DNA from: UBA685 sp002299005
GTDB lineage: Bacteria > Pseudomonadota > Alphaproteobacteria > Puniceispirillales > Puniceispirillaceae
Length of the DNA: 31,847 nt
Reading direction: 5' to 3'
Assembly (NCBI GenBank): GCA_963966775.1
Contig: CAXAAH010000018.1
Span: forward strand, 1-31,847
The notes under the pieces were generated by a model. It was not told where the DNA came from, searched no databases, and worked only from the letters and a program-made list of their open reading frames with translations. Positions within the stretch are counted from its first letter, which is position 1. Every line of letters begins with the position of its first letter. Position numbers and translations under genes: made by a program. Of this stretch, positions 15,032 to 23,467 are shown piece by piece.

Positions 15032-16102
15032 ATGTCTGAAATTCAGTTACGTCATATTTCAAAACGCTGGGGTGATTTTGTTGGGGTGGATGATTTCAAC
15101 CTCACAATCGCTGATCAAGAATTTCTGGTGCTTCTTGGCCCATCAGGCTGTGGCAAGACGACTACTATGCGGATGATTGCCGGCCTTGAGAGCATCACCG
15201 ATGGTGAGATCGCCATCGATAATAAAGTCATTAATGATTTGGAGCCAAAAGACCGTGATGTGGCGATGGTCTTCCAATCCTATGGCCTGTATCCCAACAT
15301 GAATGTGTATGAGAATATTCGCTTTCCGTTGAAGGTTCGCAAAATTGATGAGGCAAGCCATGATGAGCGGGTGCGCCGTGCCGCTGATATGGTGGAGCTT
15401 GGTGAATTTTTGCACCGCAAGCCAGCTGAATTATCAGGCGGCCAACGCCAGCGTGTCGCCCTTGCAAGAGCGATTGTAAGAGAGCCGAACGTCTTCTTGA
15501 TGGATGAGCCTCTGTCAAACCTTGATGCCAAATTGCGCGTCTCTACCAGAGCCCAGATTAAGCATCTTCAGCATGAATTAAAGGTCACCACCATCTATGT
15601 GACGCATGATCAGATTGAGGCAATGACGCTTGCTGACCGTGTGGTCGTGATGAATAAGGGCATCGTCCAACAGGTCGGATCGCCCACCGAAATATATGAC
15701 CGCCCCGCCAATATTTTTGTCGCAGGCTTCATTGGCAACCCTGCCATGAATTTGGTCAAAGGCACATTAAAGGGCGGCAATTTTACCGCCGAAAATATAT
15801 CTATAAAGGGCCTAGACGGGCCTGATGGCCCTGTCATGCTTGGCTTTAGGGCTGAAGATGTCAGCCTTGCGACCAGCGCGGCCAAAGCCAAAACAGCTGA
15901 GATTAACGCGCCTCTTTATACCCAAGAATTATTGGGGGAGGCTGTGATGCTAAACCTGACGGTTGGCGGCGGCATTATCTCGGTCAAAACAGATAAAGAG
16001 TTTCGGGCAAAAATCGCAGATGAGATCTGTGTCAACGTGCCCGCAAAATTATGTCACCTGTTTGATACAAAAACAGGGACACGGCTTGATGATACCGCAT
16101 AG
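15032..16102 (+). CDS. CUT1-type ABC transporter ATP-binding protein (MalK/UgpC-like)
   Basis: This ATPase drives import of a carbohydrate-like solute through the permeases encoded downstream. The 356-residue length equals the MalK/UgpC group, which carries a C-terminal TOBE regulatory domain (about 235-350). Motifs: Walker A GPSGCGKT (36-43), Q-loop Gln82, signature LSGGQ (134-138), Walker B VFLMDEP (154-160), SNLDAKLR and switch His192. It is the first gene of the plus-strand locus and lies at the inner face of the cytoplasmic membrane. The binding-protein gene follows about 105 bases later with a hairpin between. Confidence 0.95.
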   Translation: MSEIQLRHISKRWGDFVGVDDFNLTIADQEFLVLLGPSGCGKTTTMRMIAGLESITDGEIAIDNKVINDLEPKDRDVAMVFQSYGLYPNMNVYENIRFPLKVRKIDEASHDERVRRAADMVELGEFLHRKPAELSGGQRQRVALARAIVREPNVFLMDEPLSNLDAKLRVSTRAQIKHLQHELKVTTIYVTHDQIEAMTLADRVVVMNKGIVQQVGSPTEIYDRPANIFVAGFIGNPAMNLVKGTLKGGNFTAENISIKGLDGPDGPVMLGFRAEDVSLATSAAKAKTAEINAPLYTQELLGEAVMLNLTVGGGIISVKTDKEFRAKIADEICVNVPAKLCHLFDTKTGTRLDDTA

Positions 16103-16138
16103 GCCTTCGGCTTTGGTGTCAATCATGACCATCACCGC

Positions 16139-16170
16139 CTCTGGCACCTCTTAATAAGGGGGCGCCAGAG
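16139..16170 (+). promoter_or_regulatory. Intercistronic hairpin between the ABC ATPase and binding-protein genes
   Basis: CTCTGGC (16139-16145) pairs with GCCAGAG (16164-16170), with two further C-G pairs inside an A-C mismatch. No U-run follows, so it is unlikely to terminate strongly. It could protect or separate the downstream mRNA that encodes the abundant binding protein. Confidence 0.5.
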
Positions 16171-16207
16171 TTTAAATGACAAAGTGGCAAACAGGGAGAA
16201 ACCAAAA

Positions 16208-17425
16208 ATGCGTACCATTTTGAAAACAGCACTATTTGCAGGGGCAATGTCACTATTGAGTGGCGGCGCATCTGCGGCTTGTGATTTCAACAACACATCG
16301 ACTGTGAAATCACTTTCAGCTGGCTTTGAAGCTTGGAAAGCTGTGACATCTGCCATGGCAGAATGTGGCAATGTCGAAGCTGAGCTAGATCAAGAATTCC
16401 GTAAAAAGCAACCAGATGCTTTTGCAGCTAGCCCCTCATTATATCATGTTGGTGGTGTCGCAAACTCAACAGCTGTGCCTCTCATCGATGCTGGCACAAT
16501 CCGCCCGCTAGACGATTTGGTCGCCAAGCATGGTGGCCAGCTAAAGCCGAACCAGCTTGTGCGTATTGACGGCAAAATCATGGCGATCGCGATGATGGTT
16601 AACGCCCAGCATCTGATGTATCGCAATGACATCTTGTCTGATTTAGGCATCGCAGAACCACAAACATATGAGCAAGTTTTGGCAGCGGCCGAAAAGATCA
16701 AAGCCGCAGGCGTTGTTGACTACCCGCTAGGTGGTACGTTCAAATCAGGCTGGAACTTGGCAGAAGAATTCGTCAACATGTATATGGGTTATGATGGTGA
16801 GTTCTTTAATTCAGACCTGTCACCATCAATCAACAATGCCAACGGTGTTGCCGCATTGGAAATGATGAAGGCGCTTAGTGCCTATATGGATCCAGAATAT
16901 CTTGTGTCTGATTCAACCTATGTGCAGCAGCAATTCCAGCAAGGTAAAATTGCGATGGCAAACCTGTGGGCATCACGTGCCGCCGCTATGGATAATGCGG
17001 ATGAGTCACAAGTTGTTGGCAAGGTCACAATGTCAGCCGCCCCAACCGTTGCAGGTGGCTCAACCCCTGCCTCAACATTATGGTGGGATGGTATCGTGAT
17101 TGCGTCAAACATCTCAGACGCAGATGCTGAAAACGCCTTTAAGGTAGCGATGGAAGGCATTGATACAGAAATGGTCAAGGCCAATAATGACGCCGCTGTT
17201 TGGCTGGTTGACGGCTATGAGCCAACAGCCACAGCCGCAGGTGCTTTTGCAACCGCGTCAAACGGTGCCAAGCCATACCCAGCATCAAAGCAGATGAGCC
17301 TGATGCACACAGCTTTGGGTAATGGTATTGCCGCCTTCTTGACAGGTGAGAAAGGTGCTGCACAAGCCCTTGCTGATATCGAAGCTGATTATACAACAGC
17401 TGCAAAAGAAGCAGGCGTGCTATAG
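16208..17425 (+). CDS. CUT1-type ABC transporter substrate-binding protein
   Basis: This is the periplasmic solute-binding protein of the importer. A Sec signal peptide is clear (MRTILKTALFAGAMSLLSGG, cleavage after ASA near residue 23). The mature part has the extracellular solute-binding family 1 layout, with LYHVGGVANSTAVPLIDAGTIRPLDD and a FKSGWNLAEEFVNMYMGYDG region typical of sugar binders. I chose ATG 16208 (405 residues) for its signal peptide and the AGGGAG upstream; an ATG at 16184 would spoil the signal. No lipobox is seen. It lies between the ATPase and the permeases, with a hairpin before and a strong terminator after it. The ligand cannot be read from sequence. Confidence 0.93.
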   Translation: MRTILKTALFAGAMSLLSGGASAACDFNNTSTVKSLSAGFEAWKAVTSAMAECGNVEAELDQEFRKKQPDAFAASPSLYHVGGVANSTAVPLIDAGTIRPLDDLVAKHGGQLKPNQLVRIDGKIMAIAMMVNAQHLMYRNDILSDLGIAEPQTYEQVLAAAEKIKAAGVVDYPLGGTFKSGWNLAEEFVNMYMGYDGEFFNSDLSPSINNANGVAALEMMKALSAYMDPEYLVSDSTYVQQQFQQGKIAMANLWASRAAAMDNADESQVVGKVTMSAAPTVAGGSTPASTLWWDGIVIASNISDADAENAFKVAMEGIDTEMVKANNDAAVWLVDGYEPTATAAGAFATASNGAKPYPASKQMSLMHTALGNGIAAFLTGEKGAAQALADIEADYTTAAKEAGVL

Positions 17426-17446
17426 CACCCATCAACCTATATCTTT

Positions 17447-17480
17447 GCAAAGGGCAGTCATTTGCCCTTTGCGTTTTTCT
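17447..17480 (+). terminator. Intra-operon Rho-independent terminator after the binding-protein gene
   Basis: GCAAAGGGCA (17447-17456), loop GTCATT, TGCCCTTTGC (17463-17472), then GTTTTTCTT. This is a perfect 10-bp stem with a T-run. It lies 45 bases before the first permease gene, so partial termination would give more binding protein than permease, as is common in binding-protein-dependent importers. Confidence 0.9.
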
Positions 17481-17524
17481 TAATAACTTTTTTAATGCTT
17501 CTTAAGTTCAGATGGTGAGCATAG

Positions 17525-18550
17525 ATGAATAAAAAGACCTTTGCGGCCTTTGTGGGCCCGTCTGTTGCGATGATGCTTCTGTTCATTGCGCTGCCATTGG
17601 CAACAGTCTTTATGCAGAGCTTCCATGTGACTATCCCTGTGACAGACACGGTGGAGATTGAGACCTGCACGCCTGGTTTTGCGGGCCAGACATGTGTGAC
17701 CAAAATTGAAACACGCCCTGTTTTTGATGCGGCGGGCAACCCCACAACCACGACTAAATTTGTTGGCTTTGGCTCTTACCAAAAAGTCCTGCGCCTTGGC
17801 GATGCGGCGGCGGCGCTTGCCAAATCAAGCTGGCATGATTTGATGCTGATTGATTTCTGGAAGGCCTTGCGCTTTACGGTCACCTTCACGCTTATCACCT
17901 TGCCGCTTGTCCTTGGGGTCGGGCTTGCCATCGCATTGGCGGTGAATAATGCGACCAAGGCGATGAAAGGGCCAATTATCTTTGTCTCCTTACTGCCCTT
18001 TATCATCACCCCTGTGATTGGCGCTTTATCTATTCGCTGGCTTTTTATTGGGGATGGGATTTTGACCGCGGGCCTTGAATGGTATTTAGAACGCGATCTC
18101 TCCTTATTCGCGCAAGCATGGACGCTTGAGATTTTGATGCTTTTCTATCGTGTCTGGCATGTCGCGCCCTTTGCGTTTGTGGTGTTCTATGCTGGCCTTC
18201 AGACGGTTAATCAGGACACGATTGAATCAGCTATCATTGATGGTGCCTCGCGCTTTGAGCGTCTGCGCTTTGTGATTATCCCGCATATTATGCCGCTTGT
18301 TGTGTTTGTCAGCTTGATTCATCTGATGGATAGCTACCGAGTCTTTGAAGAGATTGTTGGCTTCTCATCCCAAGCGCATGTGATCTCATTGCAATGGCTG
18401 ACCTATGATTTGCTCTCGCCCGATGATTCAGGCAACCGCTCTATCAGCCGTGCCTCGGCAAGTGCGATGCTCACCATGCTTGGCATTGTGCTTATCCTTG
18501 CCCCTCTATTGCGCCGCACATGGCAAGATTTCACGAAAGGCCGCATTTAA
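17525..18550 (+). CDS. CUT1-type ABC transporter permease (MalF/UgpA-like)
   Basis: This is one of the two inner-membrane subunits of the importer. The 341 residues hold an N-terminal anchor helix (FVGPSVAMMLLFIALPLATV), then a periplasmic loop of about 90 residues with two Cys (TCTPGFAGQTC), then five or so helices. The EAA-type cytoplasmic loop reads ESAIIDGASRFERLRFVIIPHIMP. The Cys-containing loop is longer than in many homologues and could be disulfide-linked. ATG 17525 has GGTGAG upstream. The next permease gene begins inside its stop codon (TAATG). Confidence 0.92.
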   Translation: MNKKTFAAFVGPSVAMMLLFIALPLATVFMQSFHVTIPVTDTVEIETCTPGFAGQTCVTKIETRPVFDAAGNPTTTTKFVGFGSYQKVLRLGDAAAALAKSSWHDLMLIDFWKALRFTVTFTLITLPLVLGVGLAIALAVNNATKAMKGPIIFVSLLPFIITPVIGALSIRWLFIGDGILTAGLEWYLERDLSLFAQAWTLEILMLFYRVWHVAPFAFVVFYAGLQTVNQDTIESAIIDGASRFERLRFVIIPHIMPLVVFVSLIHLMDSYRVFEEIVGFSSQAHVISLQWLTYDLLSPDDSGNRSISRASASAMLTMLGIVLILAPLLRRTWQDFTKGRI

Positions 18551-19704
18551 TGTCTGATGCATTATTCAAACAACCTTTGCGCTTACGCCTCGCCTCTGCT
18601 GGCTTCCTTAGCCTGTGGTGCCTCATCGCGGCTTTTCCGATTGTCTGGATTGCGGTTCTCAGCTTTAAAGAGCCGATTGATAGTTTTGCGCAAAACCCCC
18701 TCAACGTCATTATGGGGCCGACGACTTTATCAAATGGCAAGGGCCTGTCGCTGATTGATGTGGTGTTTGGCATCGCGACCTTATTTGGCGCTTATCGTTT
18801 TGCGACAAACATCCTAAGCCCGCGCGTTAAGGCCTATAGCCCGCAAGGCTATTTGGCTTTTGGCTGGATTGTTGGCGCGGCGACATTCGCACTTGGCTTT
18901 GTCTTTATCTTTACGATTATCTTGCCCGCTATTACGGGCTTTTTGAACAATATATTAGGCCCGCTTGGCACCCCAATTATCGGCCATACACTCCAGCATT
19001 ATTACGCGGTATGGGTGGATAATGCCTTTTATGAGAATTTCATTAATTCGCTGATTGTGACCGCAGGTGTGACGACTATATCGCTGACTGTCGGCACGCT
19101 CGCAGGCTATGGGCTGGCGCGTGCTGGTACGATGTTAGCCTTTTGGATTTTGATCATCGCACTTGTATTTCGCGCATTGCCGCATTCGGTTTTGGTCGCA
19201 GGCTATCTGCCTTTCTTCATCAATTCGCGCGAGATCCTAGAGCCGTTATTTGGCACCTCAGCCCCCACCCTTTATGGCCAGCCTTGGGCGGTCATTGCGG
19301 TGCTTGTAGCGATTAACCAGCCTTTCACGATTTGGATGCTGCGTTCGTTCTTCCAGAATATTCCAGCAGAGCTTGATGAGGCGGCGCGGGTTGATGGTTG
19401 CACGCATTTCCAAGCCTTTCGGTGGGTGATTATGCCTGTCATGTGGCCGGGCGTTATCACGACAGGTCTGTTTTCATTCTTGCTTGCCTATAATGATTTC
19501 TTGGTCACCAGCCTTTTGCTTGATGCCCAAAACCAGACGATGGTGCCAGCGATCACCGGCTATTTTAACCGCGAGACCACAACCACAGATCAAGTCGAAG
19601 CCGTGGCGGCGGCTGTCTCTATCACCGCGCCGCTATTCTTGCTTGTGATGATTTTCCAACGCCAGATTGTCTCTGGCCTAACCGCAGGAGCTGTCAAAGG
19701 ATGA
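18550..19704 (+). CDS. CUT1-type ABC transporter permease (MalG/UgpE-like)
   Basis: This is the second membrane subunit. The EAA loop is seen as ELDEAARVDGCTHFQAFRWVIMPVMWPG. I chose ATG 18550, which overlaps the preceding stop by one base (TAATG), giving 384 residues. That is longer than typical MalG (about 280-300): an insertion near residues 70-140 carries an extra hydrophobic pair (FGWIVGAATFALGFVFIFTIILP), so there may be two additional helices. The 3' end overlaps the next gene by four bases (ATGA). Confidence 0.92.
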   Translation: MSDALFKQPLRLRLASAGFLSLWCLIAAFPIVWIAVLSFKEPIDSFAQNPLNVIMGPTTLSNGKGLSLIDVVFGIATLFGAYRFATNILSPRVKAYSPQGYLAFGWIVGAATFALGFVFIFTIILPAITGFLNNILGPLGTPIIGHTLQHYYAVWVDNAFYENFINSLIVTAGVTTISLTVGTLAGYGLARAGTMLAFWILIIALVFRALPHSVLVAGYLPFFINSREILEPLFGTSAPTLYGQPWAVIAVLVAINQPFTIWMLRSFFQNIPAELDEAARVDGCTHFQAFRWVIMPVMWPGVITTGLFSFLLAYNDFLVTSLLLDAQNQTMVPAITGYFNRETTTTDQVEAVAAAVSITAPLFLLVMIFQRQIVSGLTAGAVKG

Positions 19705-20225
19705 AGGGTTCACGTCCCGAACAAGCTGTCTTATCAAAGGACACTGATCTTAGCAAAACCGCCGAGACAAAGGCCGTCATTGAGGGCATGGTGGATGGTC
19801 TGAATGATCATCGTATTGCCGATATTGGTGACTTCTTTTCTGAGAGCTTCCGCTGGATGGGCAATCAGGGATGCGGCACAAAAGAGGGCTTGCGCGCGTT
19901 TCAAGAGAATTGGCAAAAGCCGTTCCAAGCCGCTTTTTCAGATAAGGTCTGCATTGATGAGGCGCGGCTTTATATGGGCGAATGGGCGGCCGCCTTTGGG
20001 CGCCAAGAAGCCACGCATTCAGGCACATTCATGGGCGTTGCGCCAACTGGCAAGACGGTTGAAATTCGCTATATGGATTTCTGGAAAGTCGTCGATGGCA
20101 AGATTGTTGATAATTGGGTGATGGTCGATTTCCCCTACGTCCTCTCACAGCTTGGTGTTGATTGCTTTAATGGCGAGGGATGGGAAGCGTTTGATGATGG
20201 CACAAAGACCCCACCCGCCCCTTAA
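19701..20225 (+). CDS. SnoaL-like (NTF2-fold) ester cyclase family protein, single domain
   Basis: The 174-residue protein is a single SnoaL-type domain. The segments ESFRWMGNQGCGTKEGLRAF and HSGTFMGVAPTGKTVEIRYMDF, then WKVVDGKIVDNWVMVDFPYVLSQLGVD, match the second domains of the 13832 and 21571 genes. It starts in a four-base ATGA overlap with the permease gene, so it is translationally coupled to the importer. That binds its role closely to the imported substrate. Whether it catalyses cyclisation, isomerisation or dehydration cannot be told. Confidence 0.87.
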   Translation: MKGSRPEQAVLSKDTDLSKTAETKAVIEGMVDGLNDHRIADIGDFFSESFRWMGNQGCGTKEGLRAFQENWQKPFQAAFSDKVCIDEARLYMGEWAAAFGRQEATHSGTFMGVAPTGKTVEIRYMDFWKVVDGKIVDNWVMVDFPYVLSQLGVDCFNGEGWEAFDDGTKTPPAP

Positions 20226-20260
20226 ACAAACCTAATGATAGATATAAACGAGACATTTTG

Positions 20261-21571
20261 ATGACAGTTCGATTTCTAAAGACAAGCAAACCGCAAACAG
20301 AGCGCGCAGAAGATGATGCGAAAGTGCGCCAAATTGTCGAGACCACCCTTGCTGATATTGAGGCAAGAGGCGATGAGGCTGTGCGCGAGTTGGCCGAGAA
20401 ATTTGACAATTATTCGCCGGCCTCTTACCGCCTCTCACAAGATGAGATTGACGCGCTGATAGCCGAGGTTAGCCCGCGCGATATGGAAGATATCCAATTT
20501 GCGCATGATCAGGTCAAAGCCTTTGCTAAGGCCCAACGCGCCTCTATGACAGATATCGAAGTTGAGACCATGCCGGGGGTTATTTTGGGGCATAAGAATA
20601 TCCCTGTGCAATCTGTTGGCTGTTATGTGCCGGCGGGCAAATTCCCGATGGTTGCCTCTGCGCATATGTCTGTTCTGACTGCCTCTGTTGCGGGCGTGCC
20701 GCGCATTGTTGCCGCCACCCCGCCTTTCCAAGGCAAGCCAAATCCGGCTGTTATCGCGGCGATGCATCTTGGCGGCGCGCATGAGATCTATGTCCTTGGC
20801 GGCATGCAAGCCATTGGCGCCATGGCCCTTGGCACACAGACGATTGAGCCTGTGCATATGCTTGTTGGCCCGGGTAATGCCTTTGTCGCCGAAGCCAAAC
20901 GCCAGCTATTTGGCCGTGTCGGCATTGACCTATTTGCTGGCCCGACAGAGACCATGGTTATCGCAGATGAAAGCGTCGATGCTGAGATGTGCGCAACCGA
21001 CCTTTTGGGCCAAGCAGAGCATGGCTATAACTCGCCCGCCGTCTTGCTGACAAATTCAGAAAAATTGGCAAAGGAAACCTTGCAGGAAATTGACCGTCTA
21101 TTAAAAATCCTGCCAACCGCTGATACCGCCTCTGTCTCATGGGCGGAATATGGCGAGGTGATTGTCTGTGATGATTATGATGAAATGCTGGCGGTCGCTG
21201 ATGATATCGCCTCAGAACATGTGCAGGTGATGACTGACAGAGATGATTGGTTCCTTGAGCATATGACCTGCTATGGCGCGCTGTTTTTGGGGCCGCGCAC
21301 GAATGTCGCGAATGGCGATAAGGTCATTGGCACCAATCACACATTGCCGACCAAAAAAGCCGGTCGCTATACGGGCGGTCTTTGGGTTGGCAAATATCTA
21401 AAGACGCATTCCTATCAGAAGATCACAACAGATGAGGCGGCGACAAAAATCGGCGCCTATGCCTCGCGCCTTTGTATGCTTGAGGGCTTTGTTGGCCATG
21501 CAGAACAGGCCAATGTGCGCGTGCGCCGTTATGGGGGCCGCAATGTGCCCTATGGCGAGGGGGCTGAATAA
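20261..21571 (+). CDS. Histidinol dehydrogenase family enzyme, HpsN-like (catabolic paralogue)
   Basis: HisD-family enzymes are zinc- and NAD-dependent and oxidise an alcohol to a carboxylate in two steps. Catabolic members such as HpsN oxidise (R)-2,3-dihydroxypropane-1-sulfonate to sulfolactate. All metal/catalytic residues appear present (numbering one higher if a TTG at 20258 is counted): GQAEHGYNS (Gln251, His254), SEHVQV (Glu319, His320), NGDKVIGTNH (Asp353) and EGFVGHAEQ (His413). The segment KKAGRYTGGLWVGKYLKT differs from biosynthetic HisD and, from memory, resembles HpsN. No other his gene is nearby, so a catabolic role is favoured. The stop overlaps the next start (TAATG). The exact substrate is unknown. 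Confidence 0.85.
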   Translation: MTVRFLKTSKPQTERAEDDAKVRQIVETTLADIEARGDEAVRELAEKFDNYSPASYRLSQDEIDALIAEVSPRDMEDIQFAHDQVKAFAKAQRASMTDIEVETMPGVILGHKNIPVQSVGCYVPAGKFPMVASAHMSVLTASVAGVPRIVAATPPFQGKPNPAVIAAMHLGGAHEIYVLGGMQAIGAMALGTQTIEPVHMLVGPGNAFVAEAKRQLFGRVGIDLFAGPTETMVIADESVDAEMCATDLLGQAEHGYNSPAVLLTNSEKLAKETLQEIDRLLKILPTADTASVSWAEYGEVIVCDDYDEMLAVADDIASEHVQVMTDRDDWFLEHMTCYGALFLGPRTNVANGDKVIGTNHTLPTKKAGRYTGGLWVGKYLKTHSYQKITTDEAATKIGAYASRLCMLEGFVGHAEQANVRVRRYGGRNVPYGEGAE

Positions 21572-22623
21572 TGCCATCACACCCTAACCAGCATAAAGCC
21601 CTGTTCGCCCCGTTCAAAGAGGCCTTTTATGAGGGGGATAAAACGGCCGTCAAAGCCGCCATGGCAGACTTATTTGCGCCAGATTGCCTGTTTCATATGT
21701 GTCATCCCTTTGGCGATCTCATTGGCCCTGATGCCTATTATGAGGCGGTGATAGCACCTTTATTTGCGGCCATGCCAGATCTTGAGCGTCGTGATTTTAT
21801 CATCATGGCAGGCACGACAGAACATGGCGGCAATTGGCTTGGCTGTGGTGGTAATTTTATCGGCACATTTGCGACGCCCTTTTTGGATATCCCGCCCACA
21901 GGCCATCTTGCGCATATGCGCTTTCATGAATTCTATAAATTTGAAGATGATCAAATCACTGAAATGCAGACAATTTGGGATATCCCTGAATTGATGATGC
22001 AGGCCGATGCGTGGCCGCTTGCCCCCTCATTGGGCCGTGAATGGGCTATCCCGGGGCCAGCCTCGCAAGATGGCTTGAGCCTAACAGACGCAGACCCTGC
22101 TTTGTCTGCCGCCTCATGCCAGCATATTGTTGATATGCTAACCGCGATGAAGCGCCACCCCGCAGAAGGTGGCCCAGAGGTTATGGAGCTAGACCGCTAT
22201 TGGCATCCGCGCATGACATGGTATGGGCCAGCTGGCATTGGCACAGGGCGCGGCCAAAATGGCTTTCGCAATTGGCACCAGATCCCGTTTTTGAACGGCA
22301 TGCCTGACAGGGGCCAATATGTGGGCGATATCACCTATCATTTCTTTGGTGAGGGAAATTACGCCGCTGTCACAGGCTGGCCAGATATGTTGCAAACACA
22401 TACCCATGATGGCTGGCTTGGTCTGCCACCAACTGGCAAGAAGCTCGAGATGCGGTCACTTGATTTCTGGCGCATGGAAGATGGCAAGATTCGCGAAAAT
22501 TGGGTCACAGTCGATTTATTACATGTCTATGACCAACTAGGCTTAGATGTCTTTGCCCGCATGCGAGAATTTAACAAAGCACGGCACGGCATGGCGAATT
22601 ACTCGCCGCTATTAGCTGATTAA
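21571..22623 (+). CDS. SnoaL-like (NTF2-fold) protein, two tandem domains
   Basis: The 350-residue protein has two NTF2-fold domains (about 5-160 and 185-340). The second reads MTWYGPAGIG, then EGNYAAVTGWPDM, then LDFWRMEDGKIRENWVTVDLLHVYDQLGLDVFA. It is a clear paralogue of the product encoded at 14821-13832 and is also related to the single-domain protein at 19701. The one-base overlap with the HisD-family gene implies coupled expression. No signal peptide is present, so it acts in the cytosol, presumably on the dehydrogenase substrate or product. Confidence 0.87.
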   Translation: MPSHPNQHKALFAPFKEAFYEGDKTAVKAAMADLFAPDCLFHMCHPFGDLIGPDAYYEAVIAPLFAAMPDLERRDFIIMAGTTEHGGNWLGCGGNFIGTFATPFLDIPPTGHLAHMRFHEFYKFEDDQITEMQTIWDIPELMMQADAWPLAPSLGREWAIPGPASQDGLSLTDADPALSAASCQHIVDMLTAMKRHPAEGGPEVMELDRYWHPRMTWYGPAGIGTGRGQNGFRNWHQIPFLNGMPDRGQYVGDITYHFFGEGNYAAVTGWPDMLQTHTHDGWLGLPPTGKKLEMRSLDFWRMEDGKIRENWVTVDLLHVYDQLGLDVFARMREFNKARHGMANYSPLLAD

Positions 22624-22668
22624 CCGGGTATCTGATTAAACGGCCCAATAAAACAAGGAACAGGCGCA

Positions 22669-23436
22669 ATGCTAGAGACACATAAAACCCCGTCATTTCG
22701 TTTAGATGGCAAAAAGGCGCTTGTGCCGGGTGGCTCATCTGGCATTGGCTTTGGCTGTGCTTGTGCCTTGGCAGAAGCAGGGGCTGAGGTGGTCATTGGC
22801 GCGCGCACATCTTCTGCCGTTGATGAGGCAGTAGAGGCACTTCAATCAGAGGGGTATAAAGCCACAGGTGCGGTCATGGATGTCGCAGATATCGCCGGCA
22901 CCAAAGCCTTGCTAGCGGCGCATGGCCCGTTTGATATTGTCCTTAATTGTGCTGGTATTGCGCGTCATAAACCAGCCCTAGACAGCCAAGATGATGAGGT
23001 TTCAGCGGTCTTTGATATCAACCTTAAGGGCGCTTTTTTCTTGCTTATCAATGCCGCACAAATGCTGATTGATGCTGGCAAGCCGGGCTCGCTTATCACC
23101 ATGTCCTCACAGATGGGCCATGTCAGCGGTGTTGACCGCTCGGTCTATAGCGCGACGAAATTTGGCGTTGAAGGCTTTACCAAAGGCATGGCGATTGAAT
23201 GGGGCCCGCATAAAATTAGGGTCAACACCATCGCGCCTACCTTTGTGCTAACGGCCCTTACGCAATCAACCTTTGACAGGCCAGAGCGCGCGAAATGGAT
23301 CCTAGAGAAAATCAAATTAGGCGAGGTGGCACAAATCGAAGATATTATGGGCGGGGCTGTCTATTTGGCGTCAGATGCCAGCCGCATGGTAACAGGCACA
23401 TCCTTGTTGATTGATGGCGGTTGGACAGCTGATTAG
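22669..23436 (+). CDS. Short-chain dehydrogenase/reductase (SDR)
   Basis: This 255-residue classical SDR has the nucleotide-binding GGSSGIGFG (21-29), NCAG (93-96) and active-site Ser147, Tyr160 and Lys164 (YSATK). The conserved Thr before the Gly-rich loop is Pro (VPGGSS), which is uncommon. ARTSS after the second strand, without an acidic residue, hints at NADP preference (inference). The C-terminal SLLIDGGW is typical. An AAGGA lies about 9 bases upstream. It lies within the catabolic locus between SnoaL-like and LacI genes, and probably oxidises a sugar, polyol or keto intermediate. Confidence 0.93.
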   Translation: MLETHKTPSFRLDGKKALVPGGSSGIGFGCACALAEAGAEVVIGARTSSAVDEAVEALQSEGYKATGAVMDVADIAGTKALLAAHGPFDIVLNCAGIARHKPALDSQDDEVSAVFDINLKGAFFLLINAAQMLIDAGKPGSLITMSSQMGHVSGVDRSVYSATKFGVEGFTKGMAIEWGPHKIRVNTIAPTFVLTALTQSTFDRPERAKWILEKIKLGEVAQIEDIMGGAVYLASDASRMVTGTSLLIDGGWTAD

Positions 23437-23467
23437 ATGTCACGATGAAAGGGGCAGATAAAAGATT

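Noticed and set aside
17458..17782. Antisense open reading frames over the terminator and permease start
   Set aside because: They run over a clear terminator and a strongly supported permease gene; composition is that of a shadow frame.
20261..21571. Biosynthetic histidinol dehydrogenase
   Set aside because: No other histidine-synthesis gene is near, it is embedded in a catabolic locus, and its C-terminal region differs from HisD as I remember it.
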